Source: a virus. Taken from it: a stretch of 51,153 nucleotides of DNA. The stretch spans positions 1 through 51,153 of the IMG/VR virus record IMGVR_UViG_3300033151_000623. The stretch is one strand, 5' to 3'. The notes under the pieces are model-generated. The model was not told where the DNA came from, did not search any database, and saw only the letters and a list, made by a program, of their open reading frames with translations. Positions 20,690 through 30,600 of this stretch are shown here, in pieces. How positions within the stretch are numbered: position 1 is the stretch's first letter; the number at the start of each line of letters is the position of its first letter. Both the position numbers and the translations under genes were made by a program.

Positions 20690-21106
20690 TTATTTCACCT
20701 CCTTAGTATGTAAAATCCCTTCAAGTGTTTTCCTTAACTTTTCACTTGCTTTTCTGTTTGCTTTTGATACCTCAGGCAAGCGGTCTAAATTTTCAATGCA
20801 AACTGCTTTTGCTTGCTCAAAAATGATTTTCAACTCTGCCCGAACATCCTTTTTGCAGACATACTCAAAAGCGTCTACAACCTCCTCATATATTTGTTGG
20901 AGATAATTGGCCATCCCAAAAGGGAGGATTGCCCGCTCACACTCATCAAATTCTTTGGCAAAGTGAGATAACTCGCAATCATCAGGAATAGAATTTTCTT
21001 TTGCAAACTCAATCCAATTTTTTATGCTATATTGGGTTATTTTTTTGTCTGCTTTCCCTTGACAACCGATACAATCATCCATTCCCCAATATTTTGTATC
21101 TCTCAT
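20690..21106 (-). CDS. Hypothetical helical protein downstream of the ribozyme candidate
   Basis: 138 aa. DDCIGCQGKADKK near the N-terminus has a CxxC; the rest is long helices (LQQIYEEVVDAFEYVCKK, IIFEQAKAVCIENL). AAAGGAGAGG precedes the ATG at 21106 and overlaps the 3' edge of the hammerhead-like element. If that RNA cleaves, this gene starts on a new 5'-OH transcript end only about 50 bases before its start codon. Confidence 0.55.
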   Translation of the reverse strand: MRDTKYWGMDDCIGCQGKADKKITQYSIKNWIEFAKENSIPDDCELSHFAKEFDECERAILPFGMANYLQQIYEEVVDAFEYVCKKDVRAELKIIFEQAKAVCIENLDRLPEVSKANRKASEKLRKTLEGILHTKEVK

Positions 21107-21127
21107 CTTATTCCTCTCCTTTCGCCT

Positions 21128-21183
21128 GCCTCATCAGCACCAGTTCGGCTCTCCGGTGGACGCCCCCGAAGGAGCGTTCCGGC
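21128..21183 (-). ncRNA. Candidate type II hammerhead ribozyme
   Basis: Minus strand order: stem II 5' part GCC, core GGAA, stem III CGCTCC-TTCG-GGGGCG with the closing A-T pair, then TC completing the GTC triplet. Stem I follows as CACCGG (9-base loop) CTGGTG, core CTGATGA, and stem II 3' part GGC. All three stems and the GUC cleavage triplet are in the type II hammerhead order; cleavage would fall between 21159 and 21158. One core base deviates (GGAA instead of GAAA), so activity may be reduced. It sits 5 bases after a stop codon, between two genes. Confidence 0.6.
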
Positions 21184-21188
21184 TATAT

Positions 21189-21362
21189 TTATATTGTTAA
21201 GTCCCCTCCTTGTAGCCAAATTAATATTTTTTGCAGGTCTTCTTTATTTCTGTTTTTGTAGCTGCTGAAGAAATTGAGTGGGTTGGTCTTGAACTTTTTT
21301 CCAACTTGCTTTTCAGCTTCCTCTTCGATGGTTTTTATTAACTCTTTTTTTGTCATCTTCAT
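21189..21362 (-). CDS. Hypothetical 57-aa protein, first gene after promoter P3
   Basis: Starts MKMTKKELIKTIEEEAEKQ; ATG codons at 21362 and 21356 both lie near AGGAG. The frame continues upstream but runs into promoter P3, so a longer form is unlikely. One long charged helix is followed by YKNRNKEDLQKILIWLQ. No family recognised. Confidence 0.55.
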   Translation of the reverse strand: MKMTKKELIKTIEEEAEKQVGKKFKTNPLNFFSSYKNRNKEDLQKILIWLQGGDLTI

Positions 21363-21388
21363 CCTCTCCTTTTTAATTTCTAATTTTA

Positions 21389-21417
21389 TTATAACACACA
21401 CATACCTATTTTGTCAA
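21389..21417 (-). promoter_or_regulatory. Promoter P3, best consensus copy
   Basis: Minus strand TTGACA at 21417-21412, 17-bp spacer ending in TATGTGTGTG, TTATAAT as -10. It lies 45 bases downstream of the lysis-operon terminator and about 27 bases before the first gene of the early-type block. The TGTG just before the -10 could act as an extended -10. Confidence 0.8.
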
Positions 21418-21433
21418 TATTTGTTTTTAATAC

Positions 21434-21467
21434 AAAAAGAGGACCAACTCTCGCCAGCCCTCTTTTT
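21434..21467 (-). terminator. Intrinsic terminator after the lysis cassette
   Basis: AAAAAGAGG (minus strand, 5' arm) pairs with CCTCTTTTT across a 16-base loop and runs into a U tract. It lies 12 bases after the stop of the holin-like gene and just before promoter P3, separating the late and early-type transcription units. Confidence 0.85.
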
Positions 21468-21479
21468 ACCACTTTAACT

Positions 21480-21797
21480 TTATAATTTTATTCCAAACAC
21501 ACTTAAATCCGACATAACTTTTTTATGAGCATCTTTTGCTTTTTGAACCGCTATGAACGAAACAACCAGAATTACAAAAATATCTGCTGGTGTCTGCCAA
21601 GGGAAGAAATTAACGATAATTCCAGCAGTAGTAAGAAAAGCCCCAACCCAAAAAGCGATGTTCTCTCCTTTCACTTTCATTTTCTTGAGCCACTTTCCCA
21701 AGAACGGGCAGGCCCTGATTAATTCAACCAGCACCCAGGTGGCAACAACAACAAGGGCATACTGTTCCGCGAGTGAGATTAAATATCCCTCAATCAT
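21480..21797 (-). CDS. Holin-like membrane protein
   Basis: 105 aa with three hydrophobic stretches: ALVVVATWVLVELI (residues about 14-27), IAFWVGAFLTTAGIIVNF (about 47-64) and ADIFVILVVSFIAVQ (about 70-84). AGGAGG lies 8 bases before the ATG at 21797. Size, number of spans and place next to an M15 peptidase gene suggest a holin that releases endolysin. It overlaps the 32-aa gene upstream by 8 bases. No family-specific motif identified. Confidence 0.65.
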   Translation of the reverse strand: MIEGYLISLAEQYALVVVATWVLVELIRACPFLGKWLKKMKVKGENIAFWVGAFLTTAGIIVNFFPWQTPADIFVILVVSFIAVQKAKDAHKKVMSDLSVFGIKL

Positions 21798-21888
21798 CTT
21801 TATCACCTCCTTTTCTCAATCGATTCAGTATTATTATCAATGCAAAGAACAAAATAACAGGCAAGTGCGAAATGAAGTCTTCCAACAT
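21790..21888 (-). CDS. 32-aa single-span membrane protein in the lysis cassette
   Basis: MLEDFISHLPVILFFALIII then a basic, Gly-rich end (RLRKGGDKDD). One membrane segment, AGGGG upstream of the ATG at 21888. Its end contains the ribosome binding site of the holin-like gene, so the two are co-translated. It could be an antiholin-type modulator, but only size and context support that. Confidence 0.6.
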   Translation of the reverse strand: MLEDFISHLPVILFFALIIILNRLRKGGDKDD

Positions 21889-21900
21889 TATACCCCTCTG

Positions 21901-22260
21901 TCAAATAGTCATAAAAGGACTTTTCACTTTCCCTTCTTGCTTTACGATTGCGTACTTATTTCCCGTCGCAAGATAGAGAAGCCACAAAACGCAGTGAGCC
22001 ATTGTTTTTGCCTCTTCGAAGATTTCCGCTTTGGTGATCCTTGCCTGTTCTTCCCTTTTTCTGATTTCACACTTCGGCCCTTCGCACGGCTGGCTTCTGT
22101 TGTCCTCGTGGTCGCAGGTTTCGGCTATGTGGTCAAAATATCGGCAGTTCATTTCTCCCCCTCGCAGTATGTAGAGAAAAAAGTCTATACACCCCATCCC
22201 TTCGCAACCCTCGTTGGTCTTCAGGCAGTTGAAGGGAACTTGAAAAAACGGGCAGGTCAC
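21901..22260 (-). CDS. Cys-rich protein with C-terminal hydrophobic segment, lysis region
   Basis: Likely start GTG at 22260, overlapping the TGA of the XhlA-like gene (119 aa). An ATG at 22152 with a good GGGGGAG site would give 83 aa. Ten or more cysteines occur (VTCPFF, FNCLKTNEGCEGMGC, MNCRYFDH, TCDHED, PCEGPKC), followed by a helical region and HCVLWLLYLATG. Metal binding seems likely. Function unknown; it may be a lysis regulator or an internal regulatory protein. Confidence 0.5.
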   Translation of the reverse strand: MTCPFFQVPFNCLKTNEGCEGMGCIDFFLYILRGGEMNCRYFDHIAETCDHEDNRSQPCEGPKCEIRKREEQARITKAEIFEEAKTMAHCVLWLLYLATGNKYAIVKQEGKVKSPFMTI

Positions 22261-22502
22261 TTCGCAACCATCAGAATGTAGGTTGCCATCGCCGTGCACA
22301 TGCTCAGAAGCCCGCCAATCAAGACAGCGATTGACCACGACGGCTTCTTGTCCGATTCAACCTTATAGTCAACAAGATTATCTCTCAGCGAACCAATTAC
22401 TTTCCAAATCTTGTCAAGCGAACCGTTTAGTTTTTTGTGATATTCCTCGTTTGTGTCTGCTCTCTCCTCCAGTTTGGCAATCTTTACATCTATTTCTGAC
22501 AT
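22257..22502 (-). CDS. XhlA/hemolysin-like phage membrane protein
   Basis: 81 aa: a coiled-coil N-terminal part (VKIAKLEERADTNEEYHKK), a helical linker and one C-terminal membrane segment (WSIAVLIGGLLSMCTAMA). This order is typical of XhlA-type proteins beside holins and endolysins in Gram-positive phages, where they help membrane lesion formation. It overlaps the endolysin gene by 13 bases at its start and the Cys-rich gene by 4 at its end. Confidence 0.6.
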   Translation of the reverse strand: MSEIDVKIAKLEERADTNEEYHKKLNGSLDKIWKVIGSLRDNLVDYKVESDKKPSWSIAVLIGGLLSMCTAMATYILMVAK

Positions 22503-23161
22503 CTTTTCAGCCTCTCTTGATAGTCTTTGATTCGCTTATCGATTTCATTGTGCTTTACTGCTACAAGAATTTCGATGGCAACAGTAAATATCAGCTTCTT
22601 CAAATTCTTCCTCCCCAGATTAAAAACTTTTGCGAACGCTGCCCATATAACAGATGATTCCGGGTCTTTGCTTGACGTAATGTACCCGTTCGTTTTCAAT
22701 TCCTCTAAGTCCTTATCCCCCCAGTGCGGCTTCTTCACTTCTGCCTCCTTAATGATTTTCACTATTTCAAAGTGCATCGGGTCTTTGACTGTCCGCCAAT
22801 TCTGCCCACACTCAAATCCCCACTTTTCAAAGATTGCAACCAATCTTTGGTCTTGCTTTCTGAGAGATTTAAAAGGGCAAGATTGATGGTTGAGGTCAAT
22901 GGCAATTCCCCAGCTGTGATGGGAAAGATTGTTGCTGCCCCGCATCTTGCGATACACGTAGCAGCCTCCACCAGCCTTCCATTGAGCAATTGATATCAGT
23001 TTGGACAATCTTTTGTCTTCCAGTTCCTGCAAGGCGGACCTGAGCTGGTATTCTGCCTTCCTGTGCACCCAAACCTTGCCCAGAATCGGCATGTCTGACT
23101 TGATGATGTTCTTGCCAGCCCTGCCGTAATGCAGTTGTATCCAAGTTCTTGAGTGTGCCAT
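22490..23161 (-). CDS. M15-family peptidase endolysin
   Basis: 223 aa. The zinc-peptidase motifs are SHHSWGIAIDLNHQ (His and Asp ligands) and TVKDPMHFEIV (second His), the pattern of L-alanyl-D-glutamate or D-Ala-D-Ala peptidases of the M15 family. These cut the peptide part of peptidoglycan. After the catalytic domain, residues 150-223 contain a hydrophobic stretch (LIFTVAIEILVAV) and a charged coil (DKRIKDYQERL), possibly a membrane or wall-binding region. No signal peptide, so release through a holin is expected. Good GGAGCGAGG upstream. Confidence 0.85.
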   Translation of the reverse strand: MAHSRTWIQLHYGRAGKNIIKSDMPILGKVWVHRKAEYQLRSALQELEDKRLSKLISIAQWKAGGGCYVYRKMRGSNNLSHHSWGIAIDLNHQSCPFKSLRKQDQRLVAIFEKWGFECGQNWRTVKDPMHFEIVKIIKEAEVKKPHWGDKDLEELKTNGYITSSKDPESSVIWAAFAKVFNLGRKNLKKLIFTVAIEILVAVKHNEIDKRIKDYQERLKRCQK

Positions 23162-25996
23162 TTAAACCTCGCTCCCTTCTTGCGGGTATTTCACCCTGGA
23201 ATCCAGTCTTTTTTCTGTATCGTCATCGAGAAAAGAAATTACATTATCCGAAATCTCCAAAGAAATACTGCCTTCTGTTCTTTGGAGATAATCATTCAGC
23301 CAAATTTGTCTATTGTTGCCATCTAAGACAAAAACCGAACATGTTTTATCTATCGGGGCCGATTTTCCAATTACCCTTAATCGAATCGGGTTTACCTTTT
23401 TCCCTGCTATTATTTCCTCATTATCCGTATCTTCCAGCCCAATGTCGGGGTTGTGGAACAAACAGGTATCGCCAATTTGTAAATCCTCTTCATCCTTGTA
23501 TTTGTTGTAATCGTTTACCGAAATTCTATATGCCTTTTTCATTTCGGCGTTTTTAGATAGATATGATTCGGCAAGTTGGTCTGCTGTTGCCTTATCCGGG
23601 ATAGCTGAATCCTCTATAACCTTTTCAAGTTTTAAGGTTCTCCCAAACAATGTTGAATATCCAAGAGTCTGGGTCTTTTTGGCGGCTACTTTTTTCGTTC
23701 CTTCGCCTGAACCGAGAACCAGAACCCCCGTAACAATTTCGTCTGACGATTTGTTGTTTTTCTCGTCCACCAAAGTCTTTCTTTTTTTAGAGTAAACCCT
23801 ATCCCTGTCAGAGAAAAGTTCGGCCAGTGAGCCAAAGTCAAAATGACCCGTTCTTCTGAATCTGTAATACTTGCTCAAACTATCACAGATTCTTCTGATA
23901 ACCGTTCTCGGTGTTTCTTTTTCGATAGCAACTGAAGTATCTGGGGCTATGTTTATCGTCCCCATCGGCACGGCTGATTGCATTTGGTCTATGGAAAAAT
24001 TGTCAACCCTTAACTCGCCCCATACGCTTTCGGGTGTTCCCGTGTGAGCCTGGTTCATTATGTTCTCAATTTTCACATATCCGGATGGCCGGTTTGTCAT
24101 TGTAAGGGTTTCAAAAAAGATTTTGGTCCTGTTTAACCGTATATCAAACAAGTAGCTTCCATTTGGTAGTTGGTCAATGTGGATTTGAAGATTTTTTACT
24201 CCTGGTTCATCATCAGAAGTCGCACTTGAAATATCAAAGATTGCCTGATATTCGTTGATAACCAGATTGCCATCATCATAGGCAATCAAATTTAATTGGG
24301 CAGTAAGCCTGTCTCCATAAAGCCGGTCGTATAAAAACTCGACATAACAATAGTTACTCGCGTTATTATAATATGGATAGAACCTGGGGTTTTCTCGGAT
24401 AAAATCCCCCACGCCATCACCGGTGAAAGCTGATAGAATAACCTGGAAATCACAAACAACCTTCATGCTTTTAGTTTGTTGAGCGGTATATGACAAATCA
24501 CGCCTGACCCTTGTCGTAGTCGTTCCGTTGGCCGCTGTTGTGGTTTTCTGGTATAGCTCGTTGTCTTTTATTTCCCAGTCAGCGGCCTCCTCCACCCAAT
24601 CGCTCCCAATATCGGTATCATCTGTGCGGTTGAAATCATCCTCAAATAATGAATAGTAACCGCCCAAAAGCCACATTATGAGATAATTAGCATCAACATC
24701 CTTGAAGGACTTTGATTCGATAATGTTCCCTCTGTCGGATTCCCCTAAATAAAAGTCGAGCCCTTTCCCTTGAAGTGTTAAAATATCATTCTTTAGAGAA
24801 ATATCGGTTATCGGGCCGATAAATTCGACATTGGTTTTATCGCAGCCCTTCCAGGATAAACTTGTCGGCCTGTATGCCTCGGTGGTGGTTGTTTCGTAAT
24901 TGAAAACAAGTTTTTGAAGTTCTGCGGTATAATCGGCACTATCGCTTGTGAATGTCGCCTTGACCTCAAAGTATCTTTGAACGGTAACATCGCCTAAGGT
25001 CGCTGTCCAGCCAGTCCAAGAAGAGGCATCAGCAGAGCTTCTATACTGGTATGAAATAGAAGCCCCAGAATGATTATTTTCTGTGGGAACAACCGAAACA
25101 TAAGAGCTGACATCAGCTCCACAATCATGCTGCATGGTGATATAGGCGGACGTCTGGTAAATTCGATACTTATAATAGATTCTAAAGGCCTGGTCCCAAC
25201 CCGTTAAATGCCAGTCATCATCAAAATTTTGTTGGAACCACATTTCTCCATCAGCATAACCAGCGGCCGTGTTGTAATACCAGGCGAAATAAGCGTATAG
25301 TCCGCCTGTTGAGCAATACAATGGGAGAAAATATTGATTGTCCAAATCGATTGCTACTGGGGTAAACGATTTTTTGTACCAATCAGCCCCGCCGACCTCA
25401 CTTGCCAGCCAGTATCCTGTTGCCAGGCGGTTGATCGTATCTTCGTTAACCCCATCTTCTTCTGAATTATATATGTCCCACCACATCGTAGTATCTGCCG
25501 GAAGGCCAGACTCAAACATATATAATTCGATGGCTGATATTAGATACTCCCGATTAACAGAATAGGTTGTGGATGGAAACTCGAAGGTTTGCCCGCCACT
25601 TTCTCTATAAGATGCCCCCACCTTTCTAATTACTTGAGAAGCGTCTTGGGTTTCCTGATTTTCCCCTTTGGCTTCAGCCGAAAGAGCATGTGAGGCCACA
25701 ACCGAGCCATCACGAAAAGCAGTGTCTATATTGGAGGAATCTACCTTCGTGTCCCATTCGGTCTTAATATCCCAGGTCTTCGACTTTGAACTTATATAGC
25801 CGAGAGAGTTTCCTTCTTCTTCCTGGTCGGCTAAAGGGCACCCTTTTTTTGCCTGTCCTCTTGGGCAATCCTTGCAAATCCAAATGGTGTCAAATTCGTC
25901 AATCAAATCCTTTAATTTGCCATCTTTTGTTACGGCATTTTTTATACCCACATCAAAAGAACCCATTTTCATTAGCCCCTGATAGAAATTAGACAT
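23162..25996 (-). CDS. Tail hub/baseplate protein with lectin-like insert
   Basis: 944 aa from the ATG at 25996. The C-terminal 300 residues (PRTVIRRICDSLSKYYRF, TADQLAESYLSKNAEM, LQIGDTCLFHNPD) resemble the base of phage tail hub or Tal-like proteins. The middle (DDFNRTDDTDIGSDWVEEA and following) looks like a concanavalin/LamG-type sugar-binding insert. N-terminal residues include CKDCPRGQAKKGC, a possible metal site. It follows the Dit-like gene, as tail hubs do, and precedes the endolysin. Probably links the tail tip to receptor binding. Confidence 0.65.
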   Translation of the reverse strand: MSNFYQGLMKMGSFDVGIKNAVTKDGKLKDLIDEFDTIWICKDCPRGQAKKGCPLADQEEEGNSLGYISSKSKTWDIKTEWDTKVDSSNIDTAFRDGSVVASHALSAEAKGENQETQDASQVIRKVGASYRESGGQTFEFPSTTYSVNREYLISAIELYMFESGLPADTTMWWDIYNSEEDGVNEDTINRLATGYWLASEVGGADWYKKSFTPVAIDLDNQYFLPLYCSTGGLYAYFAWYYNTAAGYADGEMWFQQNFDDDWHLTGWDQAFRIYYKYRIYQTSAYITMQHDCGADVSSYVSVVPTENNHSGASISYQYRSSADASSWTGWTATLGDVTVQRYFEVKATFTSDSADYTAELQKLVFNYETTTTEAYRPTSLSWKGCDKTNVEFIGPITDISLKNDILTLQGKGLDFYLGESDRGNIIESKSFKDVDANYLIMWLLGGYYSLFEDDFNRTDDTDIGSDWVEEAADWEIKDNELYQKTTTAANGTTTTRVRRDLSYTAQQTKSMKVVCDFQVILSAFTGDGVGDFIRENPRFYPYYNNASNYCYVEFLYDRLYGDRLTAQLNLIAYDDGNLVINEYQAIFDISSATSDDEPGVKNLQIHIDQLPNGSYLFDIRLNRTKIFFETLTMTNRPSGYVKIENIMNQAHTGTPESVWGELRVDNFSIDQMQSAVPMGTINIAPDTSVAIEKETPRTVIRRICDSLSKYYRFRRTGHFDFGSLAELFSDRDRVYSKKRKTLVDEKNNKSSDEIVTGVLVLGSGEGTKKVAAKKTQTLGYSTLFGRTLKLEKVIEDSAIPDKATADQLAESYLSKNAEMKKAYRISVNDYNKYKDEEDLQIGDTCLFHNPDIGLEDTDNEEIIAGKKVNPIRLRVIGKSAPIDKTCSVFVLDGNNRQIWLNDYLQRTEGSISLEISDNVISFLDDDTEKRLDSRVKYPQEGSEV

Positions 25997-27638
25997 CGAC
26001 AACCACCACTTCACCGGTAACGTCAATTAAGGATTGAAGCCCGATTTGTTCAGCCGAGGAATCACCCGTGTATTGTGATTCGGCAGCTCCAAGAAAGGAT
26101 TGAAATTCGTAATCAGTCGAACTGGTCCTGGAAGTCCGAAGCTCTTTTTCTATCGCATACCAATCGTCGAAGGTTGCGTTTAGCGTTCCGGCAGCAGAGG
26201 CAGTTGCCTCGACTTCTTGAGTGGCTATGGTCGCCCAGGTAGGCGTTCCTGTGGCCGCGAAAGCTGATTTTAACAAATGAAGATGATTTATCCCTGTTGC
26301 CAACGAAGCGGCTGCAACAACTTCCTCATAATAGTTACCGGCATCCACTTTAAAACGCAAAGCAATTTGAGAGCAATTTGTAATGTTGTCAATATAAACG
26401 TATATATCAATATAATCCGTGTCAGCATAGCCAGATAAATCTAACGCCTGGGTAAGAACCGATGTTACCGTGTTGGTGGCGGTAGGGGATAGCTTAAGCC
26501 CTTGCGCCCCTTCGCGGTAATTCGTGGTATCAGCTGCCCCAGCCGACCAAGACTCATCCGTTTCCATATCCGCTATCTTGGTGTCAGCATAATCGTCTTT
26601 TGTCTTAGCGATGAAATCATAGAGCCCATTTCCATCAGCAGCCGAGGCGAACATGACATTCGTTCTTGTCGAACCCCGCTTTTCCGCGGTAGCATTTGAG
26701 CCGATTCTGGTTTCAATAGATGTTGTGCATTTCACATCAATATCGACGTTATATCCAAGCCATCCACGCTTTAGAGTTATCGTCTTCTTAAACTTCGTGG
26801 TATGGCTATTGTTTTCAAATTCAACTATGGCTTCCTCTTGAGTAATCCTTAAGATTGATACTCGGTCGTATTCTGCTGTGGGATATGAGCCGATATAGGT
26901 ATTGTCGTCGAAACACTCCTGCCAAGCAGTAGACTTGTAGAAATATAATCTATGGTCGCCCTTTTGAGTAGCGGCAGGATATTTTATCCGAACTAAAGAG
27001 TTCTCAATAACGCAGTGCTCGGGGTCGTCAAATTTATGATGGCCCCCGAAAACCTCTTCCCAGTCGTCCTCTGAGGCCTCGCCCTTTGTATCCCAGACGT
27101 GAACTTGGCCCTTAAACATATTGGCCTCAGTAAGCTCAAAAGCAGGGTATTCTTTCGTGTAAGATTTGTAAAGATTCAATTGGCCGTCTGTGCCAGTTCT
27201 CTGAATATTCGTCCCATCTCCTGAGTAACCAGTCGCCCCATAGGGCAAGCAAAGAACGGGAAGCCCTGTGAGTTCGGAAAAGTCATTTGCAAGGGTTACC
27301 TGATCCGTTGCAAGGATTAATTGTTTATCCTGAAAGTGGGAGCCAGTTCTTGTCAGTGAAAGTGAACCGAACAGATACGCATTGGTATTGCCGATTGAGG
27401 CGAGTCGGTACTCCACTGATGCGTCGCTTATCTTATACCAACCCGAAAGCGAGGTGTCGTGAGTAAAAGAAAGATAAATTATTTTAATATCTTCATTTTT
27501 AGCTGTTTCTTCAAGTTGTTTTTTGAGCTTTTTAACTTCAGCCACAGCGCCGTGAAGAACAAAATCTACCGAAAAAGTCTCTCCAGAGATACTGGAATCT
27601 ACACTTCGAGATTTAATTACAATCGAATTTATGTTCAT
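25989..27638 (-). CDS. Distal tail (Dit-like) protein with large C-terminal extension
   Basis: 549 aa directly downstream of the tape measure gene. The N-terminal third (MNINSIVIKSRSVDSSISGE, later FTHDTSLSGWYKISDASVEY and RLASIGNTNAYLFGSLSL) has the beta-rich pattern of distal tail proteins. The remainder contains jelly-roll-like sequence (LDLSGYADTDYIDIYVYID) that may be a carbohydrate-binding module, as in evolved Dit proteins. It overlaps the tape measure stop by 4 bases and the hub gene by 8. Confidence 0.6.
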   Translation of the reverse strand: MNINSIVIKSRSVDSSISGETFSVDFVLHGAVAEVKKLKKQLEETAKNEDIKIIYLSFTHDTSLSGWYKISDASVEYRLASIGNTNAYLFGSLSLTRTGSHFQDKQLILATDQVTLANDFSELTGLPVLCLPYGATGYSGDGTNIQRTGTDGQLNLYKSYTKEYPAFELTEANMFKGQVHVWDTKGEASEDDWEEVFGGHHKFDDPEHCVIENSLVRIKYPAATQKGDHRLYFYKSTAWQECFDDNTYIGSYPTAEYDRVSILRITQEEAIVEFENNSHTTKFKKTITLKRGWLGYNVDIDVKCTTSIETRIGSNATAEKRGSTRTNVMFASAADGNGLYDFIAKTKDDYADTKIADMETDESWSAGAADTTNYREGAQGLKLSPTATNTVTSVLTQALDLSGYADTDYIDIYVYIDNITNCSQIALRFKVDAGNYYEEVVAAASLATGINHLHLLKSAFAATGTPTWATIATQEVEATASAAGTLNATFDDWYAIEKELRTSRTSSTDYEFQSFLGAAESQYTGDSSAEQIGLQSLIDVTGEVVVVDV

Positions 27639-30600
27639 GCCCTCGCCTCTCTCATAATAGTTAACCTGCGAGCAACTTTTTCAATGTCTGCCTCTTCTCT
27701 GATATAAAAATTATTTCCAGTGATAAGGGTATCTTTGTGCATTTCGCTTAAGGGGGCAACCACCTCTGGCCCCTTTTCCCCCACCATCGCCAAGGTCGGG
27801 GAAGTTACGACCCCCCCGTTCGCCAACCCGACCACCTCTAACCCGCCCGTGGCGTATGCTATTCTCTCTATTTCCGATTTTAGCTTGTCTACCATCAATG
27901 GGACTGTTTCCCCAGCGAGCCTGCCCAGCAGGCTTTCGACATAGGGGACAACCCCGCCATATTCTTTGAATCCGGTTGGTTCAACAAGTTCTCCGGCCTG
28001 TCGCAAGTAAGGAGCAATTTCAGCCGGAGGCGGTGCTACCTCAAGGTCAACCAGCTCCCCGATCAACCCCCCCAGTTGTTCGATTGCGGCAGTGCTTCCG
28101 GCGGTAATCCCACCGGCAACCGCTTCTATTATGCCCGCTTCTTCCATCCCCAGGCCTTCAAGGTAATTAGCCAACTCGGAACCCATTGTTCGCTGGATTG
28201 TGGCAAGGTTCCTGTTCCATTGAGCGATGGCTGCAAGTTTGTTTTCCAGCATGACGATTAAGTCATCAAGAGAAGTTTCAACTTTTTCAGGAAGTTCGGC
28301 AAAAATATTGCCGATGTTGTTTCCAAACTCAGCTGCTTTTGAAAACAAGGTGTCAAGTATGGTTACAAACTTGGGAGTCTTTTTCTTGACGCCCAACGCA
28401 AGGCCATCAACCATAAACCCGCCCATTTTTAGAAACCATTTTGACGGTGATGAAATGCCAAACAGTTTCTTAAAATGTCCTTTTACGGAATCAACGAAAT
28501 CTCCGATTTTACCTTTTATCCATTCGACCTTATCGTTTATGCCATTGTAAAGTCCGATAACTATGTCCCGCCCTGCCTGCTTCATGTCTTCTTTCATTTT
28601 GTCTATTCCTTCAAGAATTCTTCGAATGATGTCTTTGCCGACAGCGACCAATGCGATTAATGCCATTCCTAAGGCGGCAAGAGCCACATCTACAATTAGT
28701 TTTCCCAGTCTGTCAATAAAGTCTTTCTTTTCATCTTCCGTGCCCCCAGCTATTTCTTTGACTACGTCCTCGCCGGATTTTCTTATTTCGGACATTTTGC
28801 TAAGATTCACAAACCATGCTTTAATTGATTTTTTCCATTCATCCAGTTTTTTAATAATGGCTGCCCTTGTTTCTATATACCAAGTTATCAATGTGCTTCT
28901 CCAATTTACCAGCCATGCCTTAATCTTAGCAGGGGCATTTTCAAACCATTTTTTTATCTTAGCTTCCCATTCGGCGTATTTATTTTCAATATCCTTTTTT
29001 GTCTCTTCATACCAAGTTGTTATCGCCTTTTTCCATTCATCTAATTGAGTGGTAATTATCCCAGGAATGCTTTCAAACCATTCGACTATTGCAATTCTCC
29101 ACTCTTCGAACTTTTCGGCATTTCTTTCTTTTTGTGCCGTAGCCCATCCCTCTATCGCGGTCATCCATCCATCAAGAGCTGTGGTAATTTGGCTGGGAAT
29201 GCTTTCAAACCACTCAATTATTGCAATTCTCCACTCTTCGAACTTTTCGGGTATGACGACATCTTTCATATTTGTAAACCATTCGATTATTGCAGTCTTC
29301 CATTCTTCAAGTTTTTCAGGGATGACTACATCTTTCATATTTACAAACCACTCAATTATTGCTATCTTCCATTCTTCAAGTTTAGTTACAATCGCCAACT
29401 TGATAGCATCTAATGCGGTTGAAATCGCTATTTTGATTGTGTTCCAAGTGGTCGTTGCAATATTTGCAATTATATCCCAAGCTTCTCGCCAGTCTCCGCG
29501 GATTAGAGCCAAGGCAACAAGGATTACATTCTTTATTGCGCTAACCGCCAACATGATGTTAGTGCCAATTTGATTCCAGTATAATTTAGCAACAGTCATT
29601 ATGTGCTTTCCCCATTTATCCCAGGCCTTAGCCAGGCTACCCCAAATTTTCAAAAAAGTATCTTTAAGGGAGTGCCAAATTTCAACCCCCGCACTTTTAA
29701 TATGATTCCAAACTTTCAAAACCTTATTTCTAAATTCTTCATTTTTCTTGTATAATTTTACAAAGATTGCAATAAATACTGTAACCGCTGCCACAATCAA
29801 CGCAATTTTTCCAACTATGAGAAGAATGGGAATGGTTAAAAATTTAAGAGCGCCCGCTATTGCCCCTATTGCCGAAATAAGTTTGCCCAAAATCATCAAG
29901 ACTGGTCCAAGCGCCGCCGCAAAAACAAGTCCGGCAAGAATTGCTTTCTGCCATTTTGGATCAAGAGCGCTGAATTTCTTAGCTATTTTACTTAGTCCGT
30001 TAGCAAATCTTTCGATAACCGGGACTACACGACTTTCGACAATTGGAATTAAAACCTCAGACAAACCAATGGCTACATCAATCAACTTGTCCTTAATCAA
30101 CCCGAGCTGGTCAATCAGGTTTTTCATCTGCTTCTTTGCGACGCTGTCCATCGTCCCGGCAGCATTTCTCAATCCGCCGTCATACTCACGTAGTGCTTTA
30201 GAATTTCCGACCAACAGTAAAAGTGAGGATATTGACCTGTCCTGAAACCCCATTTCCATTAAAATTGAACGTTTCATCGCATCGCTTTTGCCATCAAGGG
30301 CTTTTTCGAGGTCGCCTACAATGTCTGCCGTGTGTTTCATTTTGCCGGCAGAATCAAAAACTTCAACATTGTATTTTTTAAATGCCTCTTTATTTTTAAT
30401 CGCCCTTGTTTGTAAATCTCTTAAAACAATATCTAATCTTGTTCCCGCTTCGGCCCCTTTAACGCCTTGGTCGGCAAATACCGCTAAAATGGCAACGCCT
30501 TCTTCAGTATCTTTGTTAACCATTTTTAAAGCAGCGGCCGCACGATTTGTAAGAGATTCAGAAAATTGCTGAACTGAGGCATTGGCCAAAGTATTGGCTT

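Noticed and set aside
21553-22281. 242-aa plus-strand frame across the lysis cassette
   Set aside because: Antisense to a set of overlapping lysis genes with good start sites; no plus-strand ribosome binding site, and no other gene in the genome is on the plus strand.
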